Below are positions 45,240 through 53,440 of a stretch of 64,000 nt of DNA, in pieces. Origin of the DNA: Planktothrix tepida PCC 9214 (GTDB lineage: Bacteria > Cyanobacteriota > Cyanobacteriia > Cyanobacteriales > Microcoleaceae). Location: assembly GCF_900009145.1 (NCBI RefSeq), contig NZ_LN889796.1:6204-70203 (forward strand), read 5' to 3'. A program made the translations under genes and the position numbers. The first letter of the stretch is position 1; each line of letters starts with the position of its first letter. Below the pieces are notes generated by a model. That model saw nothing but the letters and a program-made list of their open reading frames with translations. It searched no databases and was not told where the DNA came from.

Positions 45240-46496
45240 ATGGCTTCTCTTGCTCGAAAAAACCTATTTGAGGATATTCCCCGTTTTTTGGTGGCTCAAG
45301 CTGGGATTATGTTTGCTGTCAGTTTAGTTACCATTCAAAATGGGATTTTAACCGGGTTTATTCGGTCTTCCTCGATATTAATTGATCACTCGAAAGCGGA
45401 TATTTGGATCGCTTCTAAAGATATGATTCATTTAGAGTTAACGATGCCCATTTCTTTAGAACGAGTCACCCAAGCTCAGACGGTTTCTGGTGTTGAACAA
45501 GCCGAAGCTTTTATTTTTAGAAATGCGCGTTGGCGCGATCCTGTAGAAAATAAAATTCATGCGGTAACAGTCGTGGGTTCTGATCCAGAAGGGGAATTAT
45601 TTTCCCCCTGGAATATTATTAAAGGAGATATCAATGCTTTAAAACAACCCTATACGATTATGGTTGATGAGAGTAAATTAGACGCTCTCAAACTTAAAAA
45701 TATCGGTGATATTGCCAAACTCGGAGGATTAGAAGCCAAATTAGGGGGAATTACGCAAGGAACTCAATCTATTGTGAGCAATAGTTTTGTGTTCACCTCG
45801 TTAAAAAATGCTAATGCTTATGTTAATAGTCCTGTAAAAACTCAAACCCGGTGTCAAGTCCAAGATAATGAGGATTTTCAATGTACTCAAAGTTATGAAG
45901 ATCAATCCTCTAATCAAAAATCTACCGATATTCCACCACCAAGAGCCTTAAATTTAGCTGATCCGATCACCTATGTTTTAATTAAGGCAAAACCCGGTCA
46001 AGATTTAACTCAACTGAAGCAAAAACTAGACGATGCTTTACCTGATGATGTTCAAGTTTTGACCCGTGAAGAAATGTCTACGGTAATGCGAACCTTTTGG
46101 CAAAAACGCACAGGGGTTGGGTTTGTTCTCAGTTTAGGGGCGGCGGTAGGAGTGTTAGTCGGGATGGTGGTGGTCGGACAAATTCTTTATTCCTCCGTGA
46201 CTGACCACTTAAAGGAATTTGGAACCCTGAAGGCGATGGGTGCATCCGACTGGGTGATCTACGGCATTATTTTAGAACAGGCCCTCTGGATGGCTGTTTT
46301 AGGGTATATTCCAGGTATGGCACTGTGTTTAGGTGTAGCGTCCTGGGCTGGCGCGACTCAAGGTATTTTGATTTTAATTACCCCTTTATCTGCTTTGGGG
46401 GTATTCGGGTTAACCGTTGCGATGTGTACGGGATCGGCATTTTTCGCCATTCAGAAAGTTACTAAGGTTGATCCAGCAATTGTATTTAAAGCTTGA
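45240..46496 (+). CDS. devC: DevC-like ABC transporter permease (FtsX type)
   Basis: A 418-residue FtsX/MacB-type permease. A first membrane helix (about 18-40) is followed by a periplasmic domain (45-280) and three helices (about 300-330, 350-375, 385-410). The N-terminus MASLARKNLFEDIPRFLVAQ and the motif SVTDHLKEFGTLKAMGA are typical of DevC, which works with DevA and DevB in lipid or envelope export with TolC. DevB is absent here; GNAT lies upstream. The ATG at 45240 is preferred; upstream frame is only the pyrimidine repeat. Confidence 0.8.
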   Translation: MASLARKNLFEDIPRFLVAQAGIMFAVSLVTIQNGILTGFIRSSSILIDHSKADIWIASKDMIHLELTMPISLERVTQAQTVSGVEQAEAFIFRNARWRDPVENKIHAVTVVGSDPEGELFSPWNIIKGDINALKQPYTIMVDESKLDALKLKNIGDIAKLGGLEAKLGGITQGTQSIVSNSFVFTSLKNANAYVNSPVKTQTRCQVQDNEDFQCTQSYEDQSSNQKSTDIPPPRALNLADPITYVLIKAKPGQDLTQLKQKLDDALPDDVQVLTREEMSTVMRTFWQKRTGVGFVLSLGAAVGVLVGMVVVGQILYSSVTDHLKEFGTLKAMGASDWVIYGIILEQALWMAVLGYIPGMALCLGVASWAGATQGILILITPLSALGVFGLTVAMCTGSAFFAIQKVTKVDPAIVFKA

Positions 46497-46715
46497 TGCC
46501 AGTCAGTTTTTGTAACCAAATGGTATTAGATCACAGGCAATCGGTAACATTTGAGTTTAAAATAGTGGAACTAAACGGTTCAGGATAGTTCATGGTCAGC
46601 CCTCCTTCTCTGGAATTACCCGATTTCTTCAGTAAACTCACCTTATTCCCTTGTAATTAGTTTATTAGACCCGTCAATTCTTGTTAGAAGCCCACATCAT
46701 TATTAATTTGGAACG

Positions 46716-47471
46716 ATGATACGCACTCAAGTTAGCGAGGCAAAATCCACTATATCTCCCAATCAGGCTGCATACTATTCACCAAATGCTAGAATTAAGC
46801 CGATTGGAATTCAAGCTTGTCGTGTTGAAATGGCTTATAAATCGGGGCGGCAAACGGTTCAAGTGCTGCAAAATATTAATTTAGAAGTCGAACAAGGGGA
46901 TATTCAACTGTTGATGGGGCCGAGTGGTTCGGGAAAAACAACATTGCTATCTATTATTGCCGGACTCTTGACACCGACGGCGGGACGAGTGTTTTTATTG
47001 GGTGAAGAAATTACAAAATTGTCTCGGACTCAATTGGCAGAGTTTCGGTTACATAATATTGGGTTTATTTTCCAAGGATTTAATTTATTTCCCGCTTTAA
47101 CCGCTTTAGAAAATGTGGAATTAGCTCTGCATCTTAAAGGAATGGGCAAAAGAAATGCCAGAGAAGAAGCGAAAACACGTTTAGAACAAGTGGGTTTAGG
47201 AGATAAAATTCATCTGTTACCCCAAGATTTATCGGGAGGTCAAAAACAACGGGTTGCTGTGGCGCGAGCATTAGCAGGAGACCCCCCATTAATTATGGCT
47301 GATGAACCCACCGCAGCCTTAGATTCGAGTAGTGGTCGGGGTGTAATTGATCTGTTAAAAACCTTGGCCAAACAAGGAGAGACAACGGTATTAATGGTGA
47401 CCCATGACCCCCGAATTATGGATGTAGCTGATAGCATTTTGACGTTAGAAGATGGCAGAATTAAAAATTAA
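46716..47471 (+). CDS. devA: DevA-like ABC transporter ATP-binding protein
   Basis: A 251-residue ABC ATPase: Walker A GPSGSGKTT (68-76), signature LSGGQ (about 172-176), Walker B LIMADEP and the D-loop TAALDSS, then the switch His in VTHD. It is close to DevA/MacB/LolD-type ATPases and pairs with the permease 219 bases upstream. About 35 residues precede the family's usual start; an in-frame later start would be possible. It is followed by a bidirectional hairpin against petJ. Confidence 0.85.
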   Translation: MIRTQVSEAKSTISPNQAAYYSPNARIKPIGIQACRVEMAYKSGRQTVQVLQNINLEVEQGDIQLLMGPSGSGKTTLLSIIAGLLTPTAGRVFLLGEEITKLSRTQLAEFRLHNIGFIFQGFNLFPALTALENVELALHLKGMGKRNAREEAKTRLEQVGLGDKIHLLPQDLSGGQKQRVAVARALAGDPPLIMADEPTAALDSSSGRGVIDLLKTLAKQGETTVLMVTHDPRIMDVADSILTLEDGRIKN

Positions 47472-47501
47472 AACGCCAAGGTAATCTAAATGAAGTCAAC
47501 A

Positions 47502-47534
47502 AAACTGGGTTAATAACTGTTATCAACCCAGTTT
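47502..47534. terminator. Bidirectional terminator between devA-like and petJ genes
   Basis: AAACTGGGTT (47502-47511) pairs with AACCCAGTTT (47525-47534), with inner ATAAC/TTAT pairing. It is followed on the plus strand by a T-run (47541-47546) and lies between convergent genes. Confidence 0.75.
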
Positions 47535-47537
47535 CTG

Positions 47538-47879
47538 CTATTTTTTCCAATTCTTTTCCGCCTGTTCTAAAACATAAGCAGAAACCGCTTGAATTTCTGC
47601 ATCTGTTAAACGATCTTTGTAAGCAGACATATTATTTTTGCCATTAGTAACTAACGCTGAAATTGCTTCTAAAGTATTAACATGATTGCGTTCTAAAGCT
47701 TTTTTCTTTAAAGTTTTTCCTCGTCGGACAATATTTCCTCCTCCCCCATGACATCCCACACATTGCGCTTCAAATATTTTCGCTCCCGTATCCAGATTAA
47801 CAGCTAATGCTGGGAAATAAACAGGACTTAGAATTAAGGTTAAGGTTAATAATAATATTAGGAGTAATTGTTTTAGCAT
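47538..47879 (-). CDS. petJ: Cytochrome c6-like protein
   Basis: A 113-residue exported c-type cytochrome. A hydrophobic signal peptide (1-26, ending FPALA) precedes a mature protein with the haem site CVGCH (C40, C43, H44) and a candidate axial Met M84 in NNMSAYKDR. The C-terminal SAYVLEQAEKNW matches cytochrome c6, the lumenal carrier between cytochrome b6f and photosystem I or oxidase. The segment after the haem (VRRGKTLKKKALERNHVNT) is more basic than in most c6. It is convergent with the devA-like gene across a terminator hairpin. Confidence 0.88.
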   Translation of the reverse strand: MLKQLLLILLLTLTLILSPVYFPALAVNLDTGAKIFEAQCVGCHGGGGNIVRRGKTLKKKALERNHVNTLEAISALVTNGKNNMSAYKDRLTDAEIQAVSAYVLEQAEKNWKK

Positions 47880-47935
47880 TATTTTATCCTTTAGGGGTGA
47901 TGGGTAAAAAGTTTGTAGATATCAAACAGTTAACA

Positions 47936-48391
47936 TTAGGGTAAATAATCAGAATTAAGAATATCTTCTAAGGAAAAAGGAGTTTTGAGAGGAAATAAAT
48001 CACGAGGTAACTGATGAGTTTTTAAAGTATCGGTTCTAGCTTGGTCATAACAATCGAGGAATATTTCATCTAACAATGTCCTTAAACTTGGGCTATCTTC
48101 TAAGGATAATTCAATTTTTAATCGTTGTTCTATAACGTTATTGAGCCATCCTCTGGCATTATATTCTTTTTCGCTTGTCCAATATTTTAATTTTAACAAA
48201 TTTCCAATTAATGTTTTTAATCTGGTTTTTAAGTTTTCTTTAACATTGAATTTTAAATTTTTAATTTCTGCTTTTAAATTATCAATATCTAGTTGATTAA
48301 GTTGACGAGTATCTAAGATTTCTGAAGTTTTTTGTAGCCAGAGATAATAATCTTTTTCATAGAGAGATTGATATTGAGATAGCTTTTCCAT
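47936..48391 (-). CDS. DUF29 family protein
   Basis: A 151-residue protein of the DUF29 family, abundant in cyanobacteria: YEKDYYLWLQKTSEILDTRQ, LDIDNLKAEIKNL and LPRDLFPLKTPFSLEDIL. It is helical and soluble, with no known function. It ends 56 bases before the petJ start on the same strand but is probably independent. Confidence 0.88.
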   Translation of the reverse strand: MEKLSQYQSLYEKDYYLWLQKTSEILDTRQLNQLDIDNLKAEIKNLKFNVKENLKTRLKTLIGNLLKLKYWTSEKEYNARGWLNNVIEQRLKIELSLEDSPSLRTLLDEIFLDCYDQARTDTLKTHQLPRDLFPLKTPFSLEDILNSDYLP

Positions 48392-48566
48392 GAATTTTGC
48401 CTAATTTCAAGATATCTAATCTAATATCATATCACACAAAATTAATGACAAAGACAAATACCTAATCAGGATGGACTCTCAGCTTTTACTGTACCCAGAT
48501 TGACTTAATATCAAACAAATATGATAAAATCAAACTTAGATGGAACATCTGTTGGTTTTGAATCCC

Positions 48567-50717
48567 ATGCTCAATATTCCCCAAATTCTCGCTCAAGAAC
48601 TGTCTCTTAAACCCTTTCAAGTAGAAAACGCGCTACAATTGTTTTCTGAGGGAGCAACGATTCCGTTTGTGGCGCGATACCGGAAAGAACTCACCGGGTC
48701 TTTAGATGAAATTCAACTGCGAGATCTTTCAGAACGTTATACCTATTTAACGGAATTAGAAGACCGGAAAAAAAGCATTTTAGACGCGATCGCATCTCAA
48801 GATAAACTCACCGATGAACTGCGAGAAAAAATCGAAAATTGTTTACAAAAAACGGAATTAGAAGATTTATATTTACCTTATAAACCTAAACGACGAACTC
48901 GCGCGACTGTTGCGAAAGAAAAAGGATTAGAACCTCTCGCTCAATTTATTGCTAATTTTAATCAACCTAATTCCCCGACGGTTGCGTTAGAAGGGGAAGC
49001 CGAAAAATATATTTCTGAAGAAAAAGGTGTGAAAACCGTTGAAGATGCCTTAAATGGAGCCTCTGATATTTTAGCAGAAATTGTGTCTGAGAAAGCGAAT
49101 TTACGAGCGTATTTGAGAGAATATTTAATGAATGATGGGGTATTTTTATCCCAGGTGAAAGAAGATTACCCCGAAGGAACGACTAAGTTTGAAATGTACC
49201 GTCAATATAGAGAAAATGTACAGGATATTAAGCCTCATAATTTATTAGCTTTATTTCGGGGAGAAGCGGAAGGAATCTTAAAAGTCGAGATAGAATTTGA
49301 TGATGATTTTGTACAGTCTTATTTAGAATCTCAGGAAATTAAAACGAAAAATCCGGTGATTCGCAAATTTTATCAACCGATGTTAAAAGATGCTTTTAAT
49401 CGGTTAATGAAAACGTCCTTAATGAGTGAAGTCAGAAGCGATCGCAAAGCCTACGCTGATTTAGAATCCATTAAAACCTTTGAAGCCAATTTAAGAGAAT
49501 TATTACTCGCCTCACCGGCGGGAATGAAACCCACTTTAGCCATTGACCCAGGGTTTAGAACCGGATGTAAAGTTTCAGTTTTATCCGAAACCGGAAAATT
49601 CTGTGAATATCATACGATTTTCCCTCATCAAGCAGAAGGTCAACGTCAAGAAGCCGCGAAAAAAGTTAAACAATTAATCGATAAATATAATATTGAATTA
49701 ATCGCCATTGGAAATGGAACCGCCGGACGAGAAACCGATGAATTTATAACCGAAATTATCGCTAAATTAGACCGAAAACCGATTAAAGTTATGGTGAATG
49801 AATCTGGTGCATCGATTTATTCTGCGAGTGATGTAGCGCGACAAGAATTCCCTGATTTAGACTTAACAGTACGGGGTGCAATTAGTATCGGACGACGGTT
49901 ACAAGATCCGTTAGCAGAATTAGTTAAAATTGATCCAAAATCCATAGGAGTTGGACAATATCAACATGATGTCGATCAAAAATTATTAAAGAAAAAACTG
50001 GATGATACGGTTGAAAGTTGTGTGAACTATGTGGGAGTGGAATTAAATACCGCGTCAAAAGAATTATTAACCTTTGTTTCAGGAATTACCCCAGCAGTGG
50101 CGCAGAATATTGTCAATTATCGTAATGAAAATGGAGCCTTTAAAACCCGTAAGGAACTGTTAAAAGTGGCAAAATTAGGCCCTAAAGCCTTTCAACAGGC
50201 GGCAGGATTTTTAAGAATCCGAGGGGGGGTTAATCCTTTAGATAATACCGCCGTTCATCCCGAAAGTTATAAGGTGGTGGAAGTCATGGCGAAAGATTTA
50301 GGCATTTCCTTAAATAATATTAGCCAATTTAAGGATAAAATTAAATCCGTTAAACTGGATAAATATGTTACTGATACCATTGGAATTCCAACTTTAAAAG
50401 ACATTATTAACGAACTTGAAAAACCGGGACGAGACCCCCGTGCGGAGTTCAAATATGCCACGTTTAAAGAAGGGATTAAAGAAATAACGGATTTAAAAAT
50501 CGGTATGGAATTAGAAGGAATTGTCACGAATGTAGTTGCGTTTGGTGCATTTGTTGATATTGGAGTGCATCAAGATGGGTTAGTTCATATTTCTCAAATC
50601 GCAGATCAATTTGTCGATGATCCGAATAAATTTGTTAAAGTGGGTCAAGTGGTGAAAGTGCGGGTGATGGAAGTTAATGAGAAGTTAAAACGGATTAGCT
50701 TAACGATGAAATTGTAG
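48567..50717 (+). CDS. tex: Tex family RNA-binding transcription accessory protein
   Basis: About 716 residues. The Tex N-terminal helical core (ATIPFVARYRKELTGSLDE), a YqgF-like domain (LAIDPGFRTGCKVSVL), helix-hairpin-helix motifs (ASKELLTFVSGI, FKTRKELLKVAKLGPKAFQQ) and a C-terminal S1 domain (IGMELEGIVTNVVAFGAFVD) are all present. Tex binds RNA and transcription complexes. Translation could begin at 48540, but a promoter-like TTGACT (48500-48505) with an AT-rich -10 near 48519 would leave almost no leader there; the ATG at 48567 (MLNIPQILAQEL) fits the family start. Confidence 0.9.
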   Translation: MLNIPQILAQELSLKPFQVENALQLFSEGATIPFVARYRKELTGSLDEIQLRDLSERYTYLTELEDRKKSILDAIASQDKLTDELREKIENCLQKTELEDLYLPYKPKRRTRATVAKEKGLEPLAQFIANFNQPNSPTVALEGEAEKYISEEKGVKTVEDALNGASDILAEIVSEKANLRAYLREYLMNDGVFLSQVKEDYPEGTTKFEMYRQYRENVQDIKPHNLLALFRGEAEGILKVEIEFDDDFVQSYLESQEIKTKNPVIRKFYQPMLKDAFNRLMKTSLMSEVRSDRKAYADLESIKTFEANLRELLLASPAGMKPTLAIDPGFRTGCKVSVLSETGKFCEYHTIFPHQAEGQRQEAAKKVKQLIDKYNIELIAIGNGTAGRETDEFITEIIAKLDRKPIKVMVNESGASIYSASDVARQEFPDLDLTVRGAISIGRRLQDPLAELVKIDPKSIGVGQYQHDVDQKLLKKKLDDTVESCVNYVGVELNTASKELLTFVSGITPAVAQNIVNYRNENGAFKTRKELLKVAKLGPKAFQQAAGFLRIRGGVNPLDNTAVHPESYKVVEVMAKDLGISLNNISQFKDKIKSVKLDKYVTDTIGIPTLKDIINELEKPGRDPRAEFKYATFKEGIKEITDLKIGMELEGIVTNVVAFGAFVDIGVHQDGLVHISQIADQFVDDPNKFVKVGQVVKVRVMEVNEKLKRISLTMKL

Positions 50718-50772
50718 GGAATATATGAGGGATTCTAAATCAATTTCATAATATGGCGCGTAGCACGATGCG

Positions 50773-51474
50773 TTACCAAATTAAAGGAATTAATCTATAT
50801 TTCACCTGATTTGTGTAATCTTGATATCCTTCTAATTCTTCAACTAACATCTTTTCTTCTCCCCTAATTCTAGCAACGAGAAGCAAGGATATTATAACAC
50901 CGATTAAAACCCCATATTGAGAACCCAATAATATTGGTGTTCCCAGGAATAAAAAGATCGCTCCTAGATACATAGGATGTCTAACAAAGCCATAAACACC
51001 AGTGGAAACGACGTGGTGATTTCGTTCGGTTTGGATTCTGACCAGAGGCGATAAAAAGGTATTATCTGTAAAAGCTCGGTATAAAAAGAAAAATGAAATC
51101 AATAATCCTATCCCTCCCAAAATTTTTAGCTCCCAGGGGAAATTTGTTGTCCATTGATATCGTTTGCTATCTAAAGGCATGATTATAATCCAAGCTAAAA
51201 ATAAAAGTTCAAATCCATAGAGAAAATATTGATCCCAGACTTTTTGATTATCTGATCCGGGTTGTTTAAATCTTTCTACCAGTAATTCCGGGTCTTTTCG
51301 ATATAAATAAATGGCAGTAACTCCAGAAATTATAATTAACCAAACTCCAAAAATCCATCCTTCAAGCCATAACCAATCTCCTGAAAAAAGTAGAAGTAAT
51401 AGGGGGATTATAAGAATATAAATAATTGCCAGGATAATCTGACCTGCTGATAATCTCCTATTTTCTATTGTCAT
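50773..51474 (-). CDS. Isoprenylcysteine methyltransferase-like membrane protein
   Basis: A 233-residue membrane protein of the ICMT/PEMT-like methyltransferase group, with about six helices. The C-terminal cofactor motif is visible: GVYGFVRHPMYLGAIFLFLG and RGEEKMLVEELEGYQDYTNQ. The substrate is unknown; several bacterial members methylate lipids or small molecules. AAGGAGG lies just before the ATG at 51474, which fixes this start over an upstream frame at 51537. The MAPEG gene ends 26 bases upstream. Confidence 0.82.
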   Translation of the reverse strand: MTIENRRLSAGQIILAIIYILIIPLLLLLFSGDWLWLEGWIFGVWLIIISGVTAIYLYRKDPELLVERFKQPGSDNQKVWDQYFLYGFELLFLAWIIIMPLDSKRYQWTTNFPWELKILGGIGLLISFFFLYRAFTDNTFLSPLVRIQTERNHHVVSTGVYGFVRHPMYLGAIFLFLGTPILLGSQYGVLIGVIISLLLVARIRGEEKMLVEELEGYQDYTNQVKYRLIPLIW

Positions 51475-51500
51475 AATTAAACCTCCTTGAAATTCCTCAA

Positions 51501-51890
51501 CTACAATAATGCCAAGACAGTTAAAGCAACTAAACAACTGAACTGAATGACTAAACTGAACAGCCGAAACTTAGGATTTAAGCCTGCAATATGAATCAGT
51601 GAATGTAGGAGACGAAATCCGATATACACAACAATTAGCACATCTATCGTTGTTCCAGAAATACCCCGAACAGTTAGCAGGAAAACCACCCCCAGATACA
51701 AAGGTAGGTTCTCAATTAAGTTTGCGTGAACCCGAAACAGTCGCCAAAGCAAACTTTCATCATTCGGTGTGCCAAAATCTTTCACAGAGCCACCCGCCGC
51801 CAGATGGCGAATTCTGACAGCGAGTAACAGTAGAACAATAAAAATTGTCCACAGAATGAAAATAGCTAAACCCCACAGAGGAACAGTCAT
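51501..51890 (-). CDS. MAPEG family membrane protein
   Basis: A 129-residue membrane protein of the MAPEG family (microsomal glutathione transferase-like), with about four helices: VPLWGLAIFILWTIFIVLLL, then RVHANLIENLPLYLGV with the RxxANxxEN signature, and later YIGFRLLHSLIHIAG. A glutathione-dependent role is inferred. The ATG at 51890 (MTVPLWG) matches the family; other in-frame starts are 51938 and a GTG at 51962. It is likely co-transcribed with the methyltransferase-like gene. Confidence 0.82.
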   Translation of the reverse strand: MTVPLWGLAIFILWTIFIVLLLLAVRIRHLAAGGSVKDFGTPNDESLLWRLFRVHANLIENLPLYLGVVFLLTVRGISGTTIDVLIVVYIGFRLLHSLIHIAGLNPKFRLFSLVIQFSCLVALTVLALL

Positions 51891-52145
51891 ATCACTTAAT
51901 AATAAAGTGGGTACTTTTCCGTTCAATGTGGAACTCATCCCGACTATGTGTTCAATAGGCACGTTATTGCTCCTGTTTGTTGGGTTAATGACGGCGGAGA
52001 TTAGTCTGTTTAATCCTCGCTTGATTTTAGTTTGCGCGATCGCTCTACAGATTCACTCACCCAAAAGATAGTATTTAAAGTTAGGGTTTGACTGGGGTAA
52101 AAACCTCTTGGGTTATCTTATAATCGAATCCCTCGATCAAATAGT

Positions 52146-52385
52146 TTGGAAGTCAATAGCTCAGTCACCGATGTGAGTTGGAGTCCCAACGACCAAACCC
52201 TAGCTTCCAGCAGTTGGGACAACACAATCAAGCTGTGGACGATTAGTTTGGATTTAGATCAATTAATGGTTTGGGGTTGTGAATGGATGAAGGATTATCT
52301 GGAGAATAGTTCAAGTGTGAGTGAGGAGGATAGACATTTGTGTGAGGGGGTGACGGGGGCTCCGCACTCAACTTCAAACCCTTAA
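52146..52385 (+). pseudogene. C-terminal remnant of a WD40-repeat protein
   Basis: The 79 codons encode a last WD40 blade (SSVTDVSWSPNDQTLASSSW, then DNTIKLWTI) and the tail often seen in cyanobacterial WD40 proteins (LDQLMVWGCEWMKDYL, SEEDRHLC). One blade cannot fold alone, only a TTG starts the frame, and no WD40 sequence continues upstream, so this is the stump of a deleted gene. Confidence 0.75.
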
Positions 52386-52571
52386 AAATTAGCTATCCTG
52401 AAATTGATTCCAGGGCTTAAATGTTTTAAGCTGTGGCATTGAGATTTAGATGAATTAATCATAATTAGGTTAGAGTTCCTTAATTAATCGTTCTTCGGTT
52501 GTTAAATCATACAATCACCTGAATTTCTTGTTATAATAACCTCCAAAGGTTAACAATATCAAAAAACATCT

Positions 52572-52823
52572 ATGTCAATTGTTGTGACACTGACTCCCGA
52601 ACTGGAAGCAAAACTCCGAGAAAAAGCAGCTAAACAAGGTCAAAATATTGATTTTGTGGTGACAGAACTACTCAATCAAATTTTATTATGGGAAACCCAT
52701 GATACAGAAGAAGCCATTCAGGGAATTCAACGAGGATTAGAGGATTTTGAACAGGGGCGGTTTAGAGATTTTGATCAATTTGCTGAAGCACAACGTCGTA
52801 AATATAATCTATCTATTGATTGA
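52572..52823 (+). CDS. Ribbon-helix-helix-type antitoxin
   Basis: An 83-residue protein. The N-terminus (MSIVVTLTPELEAKLREKAA, then QGQNIDFVVTELLNQIL) fits a ribbon-helix-helix or CopG-like domain that would bind its own operator; the C-terminal part (FEQGRFRDFDQFAEAQRRKY) would hold the toxin. It overlaps the downstream toxin by one base (TGATG). A TATAAT at 52532-52537 lies 34 bases upstream of the ATG. Confidence 0.78.
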   Translation: MSIVVTLTPELEAKLREKAAKQGQNIDFVVTELLNQILLWETHDTEEAIQGIQRGLEDFEQGRFRDFDQFAEAQRRKYNLSID

Positions 52824-53158
52824 TGAAATATCGCATTGAAATTTCTAGTACCGCAGAAGCAGAAGCTGATCAAACGTTCCTCTGGATGTCTCAAGTTACA
52901 TCTCCAGAAAAGGCAAAACAATGGTATCAAGGGCTATTAAAATCGATTACATCTCTTTTACAAATGCCAAAGCGTTGCCCTTTGGCTAGAGAAAATGAAT
53001 ATTTTAGTCAAGAAATCCGTCAACTTCTTTATGGTCATGGACGAAATTCTTATCGTATCCTATTTACAATCCTTGAAAATCCAGAAAGTTCAATCATTCG
53101 TATTCTTCATATCCGACACGCTGCACAAGAAACACTCGGTAAAAATTCTGAGGAATAA
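52823..53158 (+). CDS. RelE/ParE-type toxin
   Basis: A 111-residue protein of the RelE/ParE superfamily: KYRIEISSTAEAEADQTFLW at the N-terminus, KAKQWYQGLLKSITSLLQMP in the helical hairpin and RILFTILENPESSIIRILHIRHAAQ at the C-terminal sheet. It may be a gyrase poison or an mRNA interferase; the sequence does not decide. The ATG at 52823 overlaps the antitoxin stop (TGATG), a classic coupled TA layout. Confidence 0.83.
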   Translation: MKYRIEISSTAEAEADQTFLWMSQVTSPEKAKQWYQGLLKSITSLLQMPKRCPLARENEYFSQEIRQLLYGHGRNSYRILFTILENPESSIIRILHIRHAAQETLGKNSEE

Positions 53159-53175
53159 TTTGCTTTTTTCCTAGT

Positions 53176-53324
53176 TTCCCTGGTAGAACCAGGGAACGTC
53201 TGCTAGAGGCTCCGCCTCTTAGAAATGAGGTGGCAGAGCCACCTTATAGGATTTCTAGGTAGAACCTAGAAACGAGAGAAATCGTTGTTGAGCTTTAGCT
53301 TCAAGTAGGCTGAAGCCTAACAAC
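53176..53324. repeat. Cluster of five short hairpins (palindromic repeats)
   Basis: In order: TTCCCTGG-TAGAA-CCAGGGAA (53176-53196), AGAGGC-TCC-GCCTCT (53205-53219), AGGTGGC-AGA-GCCACCT (53228-53244), TTTCTAGG-TAGAA-CCTAGAAA (53252-53272) and a longer GTTGTT/AACAAC hairpin (53284-53324) with an inner GCTTTAGC/GCTGAAGC stem. The first and fourth share loop and 3' flank but differ by compensated stem changes. Confidence 0.85.
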
Positions 53325-53440
53325 AAAATTCTTGAAGTTATATTAGTAAGTTTTGTTAGTTTAACGACAAATTTTAATTGATCGAAATACGGGTGTTTTC
53401 ACTGCTATTCTAAACAATAGCCAAAAATTCTATTGTCTTT

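Noticed and set aside
45022-45327. A 101-codon frame and the 37-codon N-terminal extension of the permease through the C/T tract
   Set aside because: Both are made by the stop-free pyrimidine repeat (PCPPVPLS-type residues). The permease family begins at MASLARKN (45240).
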